64,000 nt of DNA from an uncultured Shimia sp. Lineage in GTDB: Bacteria > Pseudomonadota > Alphaproteobacteria > Rhodobacterales > Rhodobacteraceae. The stretch covers positions 115,568 to 179,567 of the forward strand of contig CALCOY010000027.1 of assembly GCA_937897325.1 (NCBI GenBank). Direction: 5' to 3'. The number at the start of each line of letters is the position of its first letter. The stretch's first letter is position 1. Of the stretch, positions 27,365 to 37,173 are shown piece after piece. A model generated the notes under the pieces. That model was not told the DNA's origin and made no database searches. It saw only the letters and a program-made list of their open reading frames with translations. A program made the translations under genes and the position numbers.

Positions 27365-27477
27365 CCGTGCAGCAGACCTCTGATTATAATTTAGCGCTCT
27401 ATGGCCGCGCAAAATGTGGGGGGCAAGCTGGAATTGTCAACCGGACGGAGAATTCTCGCCCAGCCGCTGGACCGCGC

Positions 27478-28629
27478 CTAGCGGTTTGGCAGGGCGCCGC
27501 CCCGTACTTGTTCACTGATAGACAGAATGCCACCGACAAGCGCCTTGTTGAGATCATTGTAGAGTTCGTCCAGCCGCTGCAAGAGCCCGAAAGCGTGGGT
27601 GTTGATCCGTGCGCAGATCGGCGCTTTCGCCAGAGTGATCAGACAAAGCGCAAGGACAAAAGCGACAGCATAAAACAGCCCTTGCCACCCTGGTCCCTCG
27701 TAGACCGGCAGGAGGTTGATCGCGATGTTTCCGAACCCGTAGAAAAAGAGCGTGTCGCGGCCCAAAGACGAGAACGAGACGCGCGAAGCGGGTCTTTTTC
27801 GCCAGCCCCAGATAAGCGCTAAGAAGGCGAGTGAGACCGAACAAGCGACGATTCCGTAAGCGAAATAGGCGGGCTCGTTGGCCCAGCGAGCACCCTTGAT
27901 CGTGTAGCGGATGAAGTCGACAGGATCCTGGGTGATAACGCCGCTTAGGATAATCGCCAGTGCAATCGTCAGGACTGCCAAAGGGTAGATCCAATGGCGT
28001 CGGCCCGTGAATGCCTCGCCGATCATTGTGCCAAATGCCACAAGCGTCATGCCGACAAGGATCGCGGGGCCGAACCCGTTGCCGTGTCCGGAAATGAAGC
28101 TGATAAAATGGTTTGAGGGGAGATCAGATGCGACTAAAGCGTATTTAAGAGCCCAACCATACAGGGCGACCACCACATAGAACAAAGACCCGAACCTTTC
28201 GGCAAATGAGAGGGTGACGAGGATGATCGCGAAGAGCATCGCGTAGATTTTCAGGATGACTCCGAAACGCCCTCCATCCAGATAGAGCACGGCAAGCACC
28301 GTTTCACCCGGTGTAAGCTTTTCAGTGAGAAAGGCTGCCAGCGTGATGGCGCAAAAGAGAAGGTAGCAGGTTATCAGGCGGCCCAGCAGGCGGCGTTTCA
28401 TATCGATCTGCGCCACGCCTTCGCGCAACTTGCGCAGATAAACGACCTCAATCATGATGCCAAAGAGGATCATGAAGGTCGGGGTGGCCGTTCGGGTAAA
28501 CAGGAGTGCCGGTTCTTGGATCCGCCAGAATTCCGGAATGCCGCCTGTGAACTGGCTGAGAGCATGTGCGAGCATGGCCAGCACTACAGCCATGCCGCGC
28601 GCTGAGTCGACGAATCCGAGGCGCGTCAT
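27478..28629 (-). CDS. Multi-spanning membrane acyltransferase-like protein (OpgC/acyltransferase-3 type)
   Basis: A 383-residue protein with about ten membrane helices. The N-terminus FVDSARGMAVVLAMLAHAL matches the start of acyltransferase-3/OpgC families, in which an early Arg-Gly and a His in the first helix take part in catalysis. Such proteins add acyl or succinyl groups to periplasmic glucans or surface sugars; the target here is unknown. The ATG at 28629 has GGAG six bases upstream. It lies between dprA and topA on the same strand with about 110-130 base gaps on each side. Confidence 0.7.
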   Translation of the reverse strand: MTRLGFVDSARGMAVVLAMLAHALSQFTGGIPEFWRIQEPALLFTRTATPTFMILFGIMIEVVYLRKLREGVAQIDMKRRLLGRLITCYLLFCAITLAAFLTEKLTPGETVLAVLYLDGGRFGVILKIYAMLFAIILVTLSFAERFGSLFYVVVALYGWALKYALVASDLPSNHFISFISGHGNGFGPAILVGMTLVAFGTMIGEAFTGRRHWIYPLAVLTIALAIILSGVITQDPVDFIRYTIKGARWANEPAYFAYGIVACSVSLAFLALIWGWRKRPASRVSFSSLGRDTLFFYGFGNIAINLLPVYEGPGWQGLFYAVAFVLALCLITLAKAPICARINTHAFGLLQRLDELYNDLNKALVGGILSISEQVRGGALPNR

Positions 28630-28764
28630 GTCCCGCTCCAAACGCTCTTAAAAATTCAACTCGAGGTAAGCGTAGAGAGCACAGTTGCGCACGACAATGC
28701 TGGCTCCCGCAATGCGCGAGCCCTTGCCAAAGGGGTCGATTGCCTAAGTATTACGCGCGTTCGC

Positions 28765-29904
28765 CTAACAAGCGAGACAAACAAGACCTCCGGCCGGGCG
28801 ATTGATGCGGCCGTCAAGCTCAAGCTCGACCAATGCCGGCGTTACCGCTGAGGCGGGCGCATTCAGATCGCGGATCAGCTGATCCTCGGCCAGGGGCGAG
28901 GGACCCAGACGTGTCAGGATTTCATTGTGCAGAGCGATGGTGTCTTCGGGTGCCGATTGGGTCGGTTTGTCTAACGGCAATTCGTCTTGCTGGTGATCCG
29001 GTGCGATGGGGCGCAGGACTTCAAGCACGTCTTCGGCGGACCGGACGAGAGTTGCGCCGTCGCGGATCAGCAGATTGCATCCTGAGGCGCGGGCATCGAA
29101 GGGATGTCCTGGCACGGCAAGAACTTCGCGCCCCAGATCAAGCGCGTCGCGTGCGGTGATCAAGCTGCCTGATTTGGTGGCGGCCTCGACGACGACAGTG
29201 GCCTGAGACAAGCCCGAAATGATCCGGTTGCGCGCTGGAAAGTGCCGGGCTTGGGGTTGCAGACCCATCGGTTGTTCGGAGATGCGCAGACCTTTCTGCG
29301 CGATCTGTTTGGCCAGATCGGTGTTTTCGGCGGGATACATGACATCGACGCCGCCGCCTTGGACGGCGATTGTGCCCGTCTCAAGTGCAGCAAGATGTGC
29401 AGCGGCGTCGATGCCGCGGGCCAGGCCCGAAACGATAATGTGGCCTGCGTCCCCCAATTCCTTGGCCAGGGCCCGTGCCATGCGTGTCCCCAGGGAAGAC
29501 GCGTTGCGCGCGCCAACCAAAGCGATCATTGGACGTGAGAAGTAAGATGAGTCTCCGATGCACCAGAGAAACGGGGGCGCGTCGCTCAGGTCTCTCAGCG
29601 CGCTAGGATAGTTCGGGCTGTGCTGGTCGATCAAGCGCGCACCAGAGGCACGACCAGCTTTCATCTCTGCGACGACAACACCTTCGGGGCAGATTTCGTA
29701 GCCCTGCACGCCGGCGGCGCGCGCTACCTCTGGCAGCGCGGCCAGCGCATTTTGCGCATTGCCGTGTTCAATCAGCAGACGTTTGTACGTAGAGATGCCG
29801 ACCCGGCGGGATCGCAACAGACGAAGTCGGTGAAACTGGTCATCTTCCGAGGTGGGTGGGAGTGGGGGGTGAGTGGAAGAAGGATTTGCATCCCTGTCAG
29901 TCAT
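28765..29904 (-). CDS. dprA: DNA-processing protein DprA
   Basis: A 379-residue RecA loader that binds incoming single-stranded DNA during natural transformation. An N-terminal SAM-like part (about 25-85) is followed by the Rossmann fold with GSRN-equivalent VGARNASSLG, SGLARGID, GGGVDVMYP, FPARNRIISGLS and SGSLITARDALDLGR. Residues from about 310 form the winged-helix tail. The ATG at 29904 has GGAG seven bases upstream; the open frame extends 21 codons beyond. Read towards the acyltransferase-like gene. Confidence 0.96.
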   Translation of the reverse strand: MTDRDANPSSTHPPLPPTSEDDQFHRLRLLRSRRVGISTYKRLLIEHGNAQNALAALPEVARAAGVQGYEICPEGVVVAEMKAGRASGARLIDQHSPNYPSALRDLSDAPPFLWCIGDSSYFSRPMIALVGARNASSLGTRMARALAKELGDAGHIIVSGLARGIDAAAHLAALETGTIAVQGGGVDVMYPAENTDLAKQIAQKGLRISEQPMGLQPQARHFPARNRIISGLSQATVVVEAATKSGSLITARDALDLGREVLAVPGHPFDARASGCNLLIRDGATLVRSAEDVLEVLRPIAPDHQQDELPLDKPTQSAPEDTIALHNEILTRLGPSPLAEDQLIRDLNAPASAVTPALVELELDGRINRPAGGLVCLAC

Positions 29905-30000
29905 CCCGTCGCTCCGTCCGTTGCTGATGCCATTTAGAATCAGCGCGGTTAACACCGGGTGAATCAAAACCTCGCCATTTTAGGGTATGCTGGGGATTTT

Positions 30001-31425
30001 CTATGAGGCAGAACCACCCAAGGTCAGCCCACCGATCCTCAATGTGGGTTGTCCGACGCCGACCGGTACCCACTGGCCTGCCTTGCCACAATTGCCCATG
30101 CCCGGATCAAGTGCCATGTCATTGCCGATGGCGCGGATCTGTTTGAGTGCGGTGGCTCCATCGCCAATCAAGGTTGCGCCTTTAATCGGCGCGCCGATCT
30201 TGCCGTTCTGAACGCGGTAGGCTTCTGTGCAGGAGAAGACGAATTTGCCGTTTGTGATGTCTACCTGACCACCACCAAAGCCGACCGCGTATATCCCGTC
30301 TTTCAGATCAGCCACGATGTCTTCCCGGGTCGCGTCGCCACCCAGCATGTAGGTGTTGGTCATTCGCGGCATAGGCGCGTGGGCAAAGCTTTGACGACGG
30401 CCGTTGCCTGTCGCTTTGACCCCCATCAGGCGCGCATTCTGGCGGTCCTGCATGTAACCCACAAGAATGCCATCATCGATTAGGACATTCTTGCCCGAAG
30501 GCGTTCCTTCATCATCGACCGTAATTGATCCACGACGATCGGGTATTGTGCCGTCATCCAGCACAGTGACCCCGGGGGCCGCTATACGTTGGCCCATGAG
30601 GCCTGCAAAGGCCGATGCGCCCTTGCGGTTGAAGTCGCCCTCAAGGCCGTGACCTATCGCCTCGTGCAGCAGGATACCGGGCCAGCCAGGACCCAGTACG
30701 ACATCCATGACACCGGCGGGGGCGGGCACCGCATCCAAGTTGACGACGGCGATCCGCAATGCTTCGCGCGCCTTCACCTGCCAGTCGGCAGGGTCCAGAA
30801 GGCCGTCGAGGCCAACCCGTCCTCCACCGCTGGCTGATCCCGCTTCACGCCGACCATTGGCATCCTCGACTATGATCGACACATGGATGCGGGTCATGGG
30901 CCGCGCGTCCTGCACAGAATGACCATCGGCGCGCAGGATCTCTACTTCCTGCAAACTCGCGCCAAGGCTGGCCGACACTTGCACGACACGGGCATCCAGA
31001 TCACGCGCAAAGGCGTCGATGGCCTTGAGTGTCTCAAGTTTGATGGGGAAGGCCGCGCCCGTGATCGGATCTTCATCGGAATAGAGCTTGCGATTTGTCG
31101 CCACTGGGCCATTGGCAGCGCTTCCGCCACCGTCCCCAACGGCCAGGCGTGCTGTTTCCGCCGCGCGTTTCAGTGCCGCCTCGCTGAGCTCCGTAGAATG
31201 TCCGTAGCCTGCCACCTCGCCCCGCACAGCGCGCAGGCCGAACCCTTCGGACGCGTCATAGCTGGCCGTCTTGAGCCGTTTATCATCAAAAACAAGCGAC
31301 TCAGAGCGGCGGCGTTCGAAAAACAGCTCTCCGTCATCCGCACCTGCAACGGCCTCTCTCAGGATCGCCAGCGCGCTGTCGCGGTCAAGTTTGTCTTCGA
31401 ATGGTGAAAATGGGATCTGAGTCAT
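30001..31425 (-). CDS. tldD: Metalloprotease TldD
   Basis: A 474-residue subunit of the TldD/TldE protease that trims modified peptides and unfolded chains in the cytoplasm. The zinc motif HEAIGH is at 254-259, and the conserved GEGTPS-like DDEGTPSGKN and CTEAYRVQNGKIG segments are present. The partner TldE/PmbA is not in the window. Divergent from the cytochrome oxidase operon. Confidence 0.96.
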   Translation of the reverse strand: MTQIPFSPFEDKLDRDSALAILREAVAGADDGELFFERRRSESLVFDDKRLKTASYDASEGFGLRAVRGEVAGYGHSTELSEAALKRAAETARLAVGDGGGSAANGPVATNRKLYSDEDPITGAAFPIKLETLKAIDAFARDLDARVVQVSASLGASLQEVEILRADGHSVQDARPMTRIHVSIIVEDANGRREAGSASGGGRVGLDGLLDPADWQVKAREALRIAVVNLDAVPAPAGVMDVVLGPGWPGILLHEAIGHGLEGDFNRKGASAFAGLMGQRIAAPGVTVLDDGTIPDRRGSITVDDEGTPSGKNVLIDDGILVGYMQDRQNARLMGVKATGNGRRQSFAHAPMPRMTNTYMLGGDATREDIVADLKDGIYAVGFGGGQVDITNGKFVFSCTEAYRVQNGKIGAPIKGATLIGDGATALKQIRAIGNDMALDPGMGNCGKAGQWVPVGVGQPTLRIGGLTLGGSAS

Positions 31426-31596
31426 GTCGTGCCTTCCAGGACGGGCTTGGGCAAAGCGTCCGTTTGACGCGCCTCAAACTTCTTTATCTCACGGCTGATA
31501 TATGATTGTAAGCTTCAGCAAGACAACGGGGAGTTGGACGCACGGCGTGCGGGTCATTCCCATCTGAGACATGTGATCACAAGATCAGGACAGAAC

Positions 31597-32481
31597 ATGA
31601 AAAAACTTTTCTCGATCTCGGGTGTACTTACGGCTGCGATGACCGCACCTGTTTGGGCGCAGGACAACCTGGAAATCATTGGTACACCGACGCCGAATGG
31701 AACGGGTTTTCAGCCTGCAGCAACCGAGATTGCACGACGTTTGCAGTGGCTTGATGGCCTAATCCTGGTTATCATTACGCTGATCGTTCTGTTCGTTCTG
31801 GGTTTGATGGGTTACGCGATTTTCAAGTTTAATCGAAAAGCCAATCCCGAGCCCGCAAGTTTCACTCACAATACACCTGTTGAGGTGGCTTGGACGGTTG
31901 TTCCCATCGTGATCCTCGTCTTTATCGGTGCATTCTCGCTGCCCGTTCTCTTCCATCAGCAGGAGATTCCAGAGGCCGATGTCACCATCAAAGTGACGGG
32001 TTATCAGTGGTTTTGGGGCTACGAATACGTTGATGAGGGCTTTCAGTTCGATGCCTACATGATCGGCGCGCCGGCCACTGGCGGGAACAATGCCCTGACA
32101 CCGGACGTTGAACAGCAACTGGTTGATGCCGGTTACAGCCGGGAAGAGTTTTTGCTTGCGACGGACAACGCGGTTGTAGTGCCTGTCAACAAGACGGTCG
32201 TCATGCAGGTGACCGCAGCTGATGTGATCCATTCCTGGACCATTCCCGCTTTTGGGGTGAAGCAAGATGCCGTTCCGGGCCGCCTGGCCGAACTTTGGTT
32301 CAAGGCCGAGAAAGAAGGTGTGTATTTTGGCCAATGCTCAGAGCTTTGCGGCATTGCGCATGCTTATATGCCCATCACGGTCAAAGTGGTCAGCGAAGAG
32401 GCCTATGCCGAATGGCTGGCGGGCGCCAAGGAAGAATTTGCGGGCGTCCCGCAGACTTTCACCGTTGCTTCAAACGATTGA
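31597..32481 (+). CDS. ctaC: Cytochrome c oxidase subunit II (aa3 type)
   Basis: A 294-residue membrane protein with a signal peptide ending VWA-Q (residue 21), two membrane helices (about 52-76 and 97-118) and a periplasmic cupredoxin domain. All CuA ligands are visible: H212, C247, E249, C251, H255 and M258. The aromatic patch [10 protein letters not shown] for electron entry lies at 135-144. The ATG at 31597 has AGGA six bases upstream. First gene of the operon with heme O synthase, CtaG and subunit III. Subunit I is encoded elsewhere. Confidence 0.97.
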   Translation: MKKLFSISGVLTAAMTAPVWAQDNLEIIGTPTPNGTGFQPAATEIARRLQWLDGLILVIITLIVLFVLGLMGYAIFKFNRKANPEPASFTHNTPVEVAWTVVPIVILVFIGAFSLPVLFHQQEIPEADVTIKVTGYQWFWGYEYVDEGFQFDAYMIGAPATGGNNALTPDVEQQLVDAGYSREEFLLATDNAVVVPVNKTVVMQVTAADVIHSWTIPAFGVKQDAVPGRLAELWFKAEKEGVYFGQCSELCGIAHAYMPITVKVVSEEAYAEWLAGAKEEFAGVPQTFTVASND

Positions 32482-32517
32482 TAAAGGCAGGCCTGCGGGC
32501 CCACCCGGGATGCACTG

Positions 32518-33459
32518 ATGAGCGATGCAAGCTACAGCGAACGACCGATTGAAGGCGAGGCCAGCCTGGGCGACTACTTTGCGCTTTTGAAGCCGCGAGT
32601 GATGTCACTGGTTGTTTTTACGGCTCTTGTTGGCCTTCTTGCAGCGCCGATCTCGGTGCATCCGATTGTCGCCTTTGCTTCGATCCTGTTCGTCGCGATC
32701 GGTGCCGGGGCATCCGGCGCGCTGAACATGTGGTGGGACGCCGATATCGATCAGGTCATGAGTCGTACGGCAAAACGGCCCATACCTGCAGGTAAAGTTA
32801 CACCTGATGAGGCGATGACCCTTGGTGTGGCACTGTCGGGCTTTTCGGTCATCATGCTTGCCCTGTCCGCCAATGTGTTGGCTGCCGGTTTGTTGGCCTT
32901 CACGATATTCTTCTATGCCGTAGTCTATTCGATGTGGCTAAAGCGTTCGACGCCACAGAACATCGTTATTGGCGGTGCGGCCGGTGCCTTTCCACCGGTC
33001 ATTGGCTGGGTTATCGCGACTGGCTCAATGTCGGTTGAGGCATGGTTGATGTTCGCATTGATTTTCGTGTGGACTCCCCCGCATTTCTGGGCGTTGGCAT
33101 TGTTCATGAAGTCGGACTACGACGATGCGGGCGTGCCGATGCTGACTGTAACGCATGGCCGCAAGACCACGCGGAACCACATTCTGGCGTATACTGTCAT
33201 TTTGGCCTTCCTCGCAATCGGCGCTGGCTTCACTTCAATCGGCGGGCCCGTCTATTTGGCCGCGGCGGTAACCCTGAATATCCTGTTCTTAAGGGGTGCC
33301 TGGAAGATCTGGCGGCGCGATGAGACAGCGGCCTTGGCGGACGACTACGCGGTCGAGAAGTCGTTCTTCAGATTGTCGCTGCTCTACCTCTTTCTGCATT
33401 TCGGCGCGATCCTGGCCGAAGCAGCGCTTCGGCCCTTCGGCTTGGGGGGCTGGGGATGA
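32518..33459 (+). CDS. ctaB: Heme O synthase (protoheme IX farnesyltransferase)
   Basis: A 313-residue UbiA-type prenyltransferase that adds a farnesyl chain to heme B, the first step to heme A for the oxidase. About nine membrane helices. The Asp-rich motif NMWWDADID is at 70-78 and the second conserved loop is YDDAGVPML. It lies 36 bases after ctaC, and its TGA overlaps the ATG of the small protein gene downstream (ATGA). Confidence 0.96.
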   Translation: MSDASYSERPIEGEASLGDYFALLKPRVMSLVVFTALVGLLAAPISVHPIVAFASILFVAIGAGASGALNMWWDADIDQVMSRTAKRPIPAGKVTPDEAMTLGVALSGFSVIMLALSANVLAAGLLAFTIFFYAVVYSMWLKRSTPQNIVIGGAAGAFPPVIGWVIATGSMSVEAWLMFALIFVWTPPHFWALALFMKSDYDDAGVPMLTVTHGRKTTRNHILAYTVILAFLAIGAGFTSIGGPVYLAAAVTLNILFLRGAWKIWRRDETAALADDYAVEKSFFRLSLLYLFLHFGAILAEAALRPFGLGGWG

Positions 33460-33617
33460 GCCTGCGCGCGGAACATGAACTGCACCAGCGCCGTAGAGGG
33501 CGCAACGTAGGCGTGGGCCTGATGCTGGCATCCTTTGTGGTTCTGATCCTCGCACTGACCGTGGTAAAAGTGACCCGAGACAACTTTCAACTGCCAGAAA
33601 TCGAGGAGGCACAGTGA
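33456..33617 (+). CDS. Small single-span membrane protein of the cta operon
   Basis: A 53-residue protein not long enough for most gene filters. A basic cytosolic N-terminus (HQRRRGRN) precedes one membrane helix, about residues 18-38, then a short periplasmic tail ending LPEIEEAQ. It overlaps ctaB by four bases (ATGA) and its stop overlaps the ctaG start (TGATG), which strongly supports translation. A small protein at this position (called CtaF or Cox assembly protein in relatives, from memory) is common. The exact role is unknown; an oxidase assembly or subunit role is inferred from location. Confidence 0.85.
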   Translation: MSLRAEHELHQRRRGRNVGVGLMLASFVVLILALTVVKVTRDNFQLPEIEEAQ

Positions 33618-34201
33618 TGCAACTGTCCGGCCCGACAAAGACGGTTTTTCAAACAGTGGGACTGGTTTTTGTTATGGGTGGTCTCGCCTGGGCCTCTGTT
33701 CCCTTCTATGACTGGTTCTGCCGGGTCACAGGATTTGGCGGCACGACCAGTGTCAGCGAGGTTGGTCCCGAAGATGTGTTGGATCAGACCATTCGCGTGC
33801 GCTTTGACGCTTCACTTGATCGGGACATGCCCTGGCAGTTCACACCTATGGAACGCCAGATGGAATTGAAGATCGGTGAGACGGGACTGGCCTTTTACGA
33901 GGCCTACAACCCGACTGACAAACCAGTGGCCGGATCGGCCAGCTACAATGTTGCGCCTTACGAGGCCGGTGGCTTTTTCTCGAAGATCGATTGCTTCTGC
34001 TTCGAACAGCAAGTCCTGCAGCCCGGTGAGCGCGTGCAGATGCCTGTGACATTCTATGTCGAGCCGGAAATCGTGACAGACCGGGATGCAAAATACGTCC
34101 ATACGATAACGCTCAGTTACACGTTTTATGAGATCGACCTGCCCGAAGAATACGCTGCTGCCGAGAAAGCCCAGCAAGATGAAGAGTCCAACCTGAATTA
34201 A
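33617..34201 (+). CDS. ctaG: Cytochrome c oxidase assembly protein CtaG/Cox11
   Basis: Copper chaperone that delivers Cu to the CuB site of subunit I. The protein is 194 residues with an N-terminal membrane helix (about 10-28), the conserved VPFYDWFC stretch with Cys35, and the Cu-binding pair C126 and C128 in the DCFCFEQQ motif. AGGAGG at 33604-33609 sits seven bases before the ATG at 33617. It is followed by subunit III 12 bases later. Confidence 0.96.
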   Translation: MQLSGPTKTVFQTVGLVFVMGGLAWASVPFYDWFCRVTGFGGTTSVSEVGPEDVLDQTIRVRFDASLDRDMPWQFTPMERQMELKIGETGLAFYEAYNPTDKPVAGSASYNVAPYEAGGFFSKIDCFCFEQQVLQPGERVQMPVTFYVEPEIVTDRDAKYVHTITLSYTFYEIDLPEEYAAAEKAQQDEESNLN

Positions 34202-34213
34202 GGGACCACGCCT

Positions 34214-35014
34214 ATGGCCCACGCCAAAGATCACGATTATCACATTCTTTCGCCCTCCATCTGGCCGCTTGTGGCTTCGGTCGGTGCTTTTGTCATGCTG
34301 TTCGGTGCGGTGCTTTGGATGCATGGCGTTACACCTTGGATGTTCTGGATCGGCTTTGTCGCAATCCTATATGTCATGTTCGCCTGGTGGGCCGAGGTCG
34401 TAAAGGAAAGCAGTATCGGTGATCACACGCCGGTCGTTCGGATCGGTCTGCGATACGGCTTCATTCTCTTCATTATGTCGGAAGTGATGTTTTTCGCCGC
34501 CTGGTTCTGGTCGTTCTTCAAGCACGCCATTTATCCGATGGATGAGTATTTCGGCAGCGAATACATATCACCCGATATCTACCCGGTCGATGCGCTTGGT
34601 CTGCCGCTGATCAATACGCTGGTCCTTCTGCTTTCCGGTTGTGCCGTCACATGGGCGCACCACGCTCTGGTCCATGAAAACAATCGCAAGGATCTGATAA
34701 ACGGGCTGGCGATCGCGATTGCTTTGGGTGTCTTCTTTACTGGTCTTCAGGCATACGAATATGCGCATCTGCTGCACGAAGGTTGGGAATTCGGCGGAGA
34801 CAAGTTCTATTCGAACTTCTTCATGGCCACGGGCTTTCATGGTTTGCACGTGATCATCGGGACAATCTTCCTTGCAGTTTGTCTATTCCGCGCGATGAAG
34901 GGGCATTTTACGCCTGAGAAGCATGTCGGCTTCGAGGCGGCGGCTTGGTATTGGCACTTCGTTGATGTCGTCTGGCTGTTCCTGTTCTTCGCCGTATATC
35001 TCTGGGGCATCTGA
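34214..35014 (+). CDS. ctaE: Cytochrome c oxidase subunit III
   Basis: A 266-residue membrane protein with seven helices. The N-terminus [12 protein letters not shown] and the [20 protein letters not shown] and [14 protein letters not shown] stretches are diagnostic. AAGGGA precedes the ATG. It is the last gene of the oxidase group; a strong terminator begins 36 bases after its stop. Confidence 0.97.
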   Translation: MAHAKDHDYHILSPSIWPLVASVGAFVMLFGAVLWMHGVTPWMFWIGFVAILYVMFAWWAEVVKESSIGDHTPVVRIGLRYGFILFIMSEVMFFAAWFWSFFKHAIYPMDEYFGSEYISPDIYPVDALGLPLINTLVLLLSGCAVTWAHHALVHENNRKDLINGLAIAIALGVFFTGLQAYEYAHLLHEGWEFGGDKFYSNFFMATGFHGLHVIIGTIFLAVCLFRAMKGHFTPEKHVGFEAAAWYWHFVDVVWLFLFFAVYLWGI

Positions 35015-35050
35015 TCCGGTTGAACCTGAGCGACAAAGGCGTAAAACCTC

Positions 35051-35087
35051 AAACGGCATGGGCGACACCCGCTCATGCCGTTTTGTA
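35051..35087 (+). terminator. Rho-independent terminator between ctaE and SURF1
   Basis: Ten-base stem AAACGGCATG / CATGCCGTTT continued by a G-U and GCG/CGC pairs around an ACACC loop, then UUUUGU. It ends the oxidase transcript, yet lies only about 12 bases before the SURF1 start. Confidence 0.85.
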
Positions 35088-35098
35088 TTGAGGCAATG

Positions 35099-35788
35099 AT
35101 GCGGCGCTTGGCATTTCTTTTGATCTGCGGTTTGGGCGGGGCGGCGATCCTGATTTCGCTTGGTGTCTGGCAGGTGCAGCGCCTGGCCTGGAAGGAAGGG
35201 ATCCTCGCGCAGATCGAAACGCGCATTGCAGCCGATCCCGTGGCCTTGCCCGCCGACCTTGATACAGAGGTCGATGAATACCTGCCTGTTATGGCGGCGG
35301 GCACGATCTCTCCGGAAAGTCTGCGCGTGCTTGTCTCGCAAAAGCAGATCGGGGCAGGCTACCGCCTGATCCATGCCGTACAGCTTGTCGAAGGGCCGCG
35401 GATCCTCGTGGATCGCGGGTTTATCCGGACGAGCGCAACGCCTGCAGTGCCGCCAAACGGGCCGCTCAGATTGACCGGTAACCTGCATTGGCCTGATGAG
35501 GTGGATGGTTACACGCCAACTCCCGATCTTGATGAAAACATCTGGTTCGCGCGTGATGTTTCGGCCATGGCGGAAACGCTTGAAACCGCGCCGATCCTGC
35601 TGGTCCTGCGTGAAGAGTCGTTTGTTGGCGAAAACGTGACGCCTTTGCCCGTCGACACCGGCAATATTCCGAACGATCACCTGCAGTATGCAATTACCTG
35701 GTTTTCCCTCGCCGTGGTTTGGCTTGGAATGACTGTCTACTTCATCCGGCGCAGCCCGCGCCGGTCTGGCCCGGAAAGAGCGGCATGA
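35099..35788 (+). CDS. SURF1 family protein
   Basis: A 229-residue inner-membrane protein that helps insert heme A into subunit I of the oxidase. Two membrane helices, one at each end (about 3-22 and 200-222). The SLGVWQVQRLAWKEG start and the LVDRGFI segment are typical of SURF1/Shy1. ATG codons at 35096 and 35099 are both possible; GAGG at 35090-35093 favours 35099. A longer start at 35075 would lie within the terminator stem. The stop overlaps the thrC start. Confidence 0.92.
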   Translation: MRRLAFLLICGLGGAAILISLGVWQVQRLAWKEGILAQIETRIAADPVALPADLDTEVDEYLPVMAAGTISPESLRVLVSQKQIGAGYRLIHAVQLVEGPRILVDRGFIRTSATPAVPPNGPLRLTGNLHWPDEVDGYTPTPDLDENIWFARDVSAMAETLETAPILLVLREESFVGENVTPLPVDTGNIPNDHLQYAITWFSLAVVWLGMTVYFIRRSPRRSGPERAA

Positions 35789-37173
35789 ACTACATCTCAA
35801 CCCGCGGCAGCGCACCTGTCCTGACCTTTGAAGACACGATGCTGTCCGGCCTTGCGCGGGACGGTGGTCTGTATGTGCCGCAGGCGATCCCGGCGCTTAG
35901 CCCCGATCAGATCGCCGCGATGGAAGGGCAGAGCTACGAGCAGATCGCTTTCATCGTCATGCGTCCCTTTATCGACGACACGATCAACGACGCCGATTTT
36001 CGCGCCATCATCGACCGGGCATATTCTGTCTTTGGTCATGCCGCCCGCGCGCCGATGGTGCAGCTAGAGCAAGGGCATTTTCTGCTGGAACTGTTCCATG
36101 GCCCAACGCTCGCCTTTAAAGATTTCGCCATGCAGATCATCGGCCAGTTGTTCCAGCACGTGCTGGCCAAGAAGGGGGAGCGTGTGACGATCGTCGGTGC
36201 GACCTCCGGGGATACAGGTTCGGCTGCCGTCGAAGCGTTTCGCGGCCTCGACAATGTCGATGTCTTCATACTCTACCCGCATGGACGAATCTCCGAGGTG
36301 CAGCGGCGCCAGATGACCACGCCGCAGGAGTCGAATGTGCATGCGCTGGCTCTGGAGGGCGACTTTGACGATTGCCAGGCGCGGCTTAAGGACATGTTCA
36401 ATGATTTCGATTTCCGCGATGGGGTGCGCCTTGCCGGTGTGAACTCGATTAACTGGGCCCGGGTGCTGGCGCAGGTTGTGTACTATTTCTCGTCCGCCGT
36501 GGCGCTTGGCGCGCCGGGTCGGCGTGTCAGCTTCACCGTGCCCACGGGCAATTTCGGGGACATCTTTGCAGGTTACATCGCCAAGCGCATGGGGCTGCCC
36601 ATCGATAAGCTTGTCGTTGCGACCAACCAGAACGACATCCTGCATCGCTGCCTGAGTGGGCAGGGTTATCACAAGGGTGAAACGATTCCCTCGATCAGCC
36701 CTTCGATGGATATCCAGATCAGCTCCAACTTCGAGCGTGCGCTTTTTGACGCCTATGACCGTGACGGAAACGCCGTTGCGCAATTGATGGATGAACTCAA
36801 AGCGGGTGGGTTCGAGGTCAGCCAGGGTGCGATGGAGGTGCTGATGGATCACTACGCCTCGGGCCGGGCTTCCGAAGACCAGACCAGCGCCCAGATTAAG
36901 GCCAGCCTTGCAGAAACCGGCGAGCTTCTTTGCCCGCATTCCGCGATCGGTGTCCATGTGGCCGACAGACACCGCCAGCCCGGCACACCCATGATCACGC
37001 TCGCCACCGCGCATCCGGCCAAGTTTCCCGACGCGGTCGAGGCCGCAACGGGTGTTCGGCCACCCCTTCCCCCGCGCATGGCAGACCTGTATGAGAGATC
37101 GGAGCGCCTGACCCGGGTTCCCAACGATCTGGAGGCGCTGAAAAAACATATTATGGATCACCTGCAAACGTGA
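35785..37173 (+). CDS. thrC: Threonine synthase
   Basis: PLP enzyme that turns O-phosphohomoserine into threonine. The protein is 462 residues, the long form seen in proteobacteria. The PLP lysine is K112 in the LAFKDFAMQ motif, with GATSGDTGSAA and PTGNFGD further on. It overlaps the SURF1 stop by four bases and its own TGA overlaps the GTG of the M16 peptidase gene, so this is a tightly coupled run of genes. Confidence 0.97.
   Translation: MNYISTRGSAPVLTFEDTMLSGLARDGGLYVPQAIPALSPDQIAAMEGQSYEQIAFIVMRPFIDDTINDADFRAIIDRAYSVFGHAARAPMVQLEQGHFLLELFHGPTLAFKDFAMQIIGQLFQHVLAKKGERVTIVGATSGDTGSAAVEAFRGLDNVDVFILYPHGRISEVQRRQMTTPQESNVHALALEGDFDDCQARLKDMFNDFDFRDGVRLAGVNSINWARVLAQVVYYFSSAVALGAPGRRVSFTVPTGNFGDIFAGYIAKRMGLPIDKLVVATNQNDILHRCLSGQGYHKGETIPSISPSMDIQISSNFERALFDAYDRDGNAVAQLMDELKAGGFEVSQGAMEVLMDHYASGRASEDQTSAQIKASLAETGELLCPHSAIGVHVADRHRQPGTPMITLATAHPAKFPDAVEAATGVRPPLPPRMADLYERSERLTRVPNDLEALKKHIMDHLQT

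Noticed and set aside
34883..35815. Minus-strand frame opposite ctaE and SURF1
   Set aside because: Shadow of two real genes; crosses the ctaE terminator and has no family-like features.
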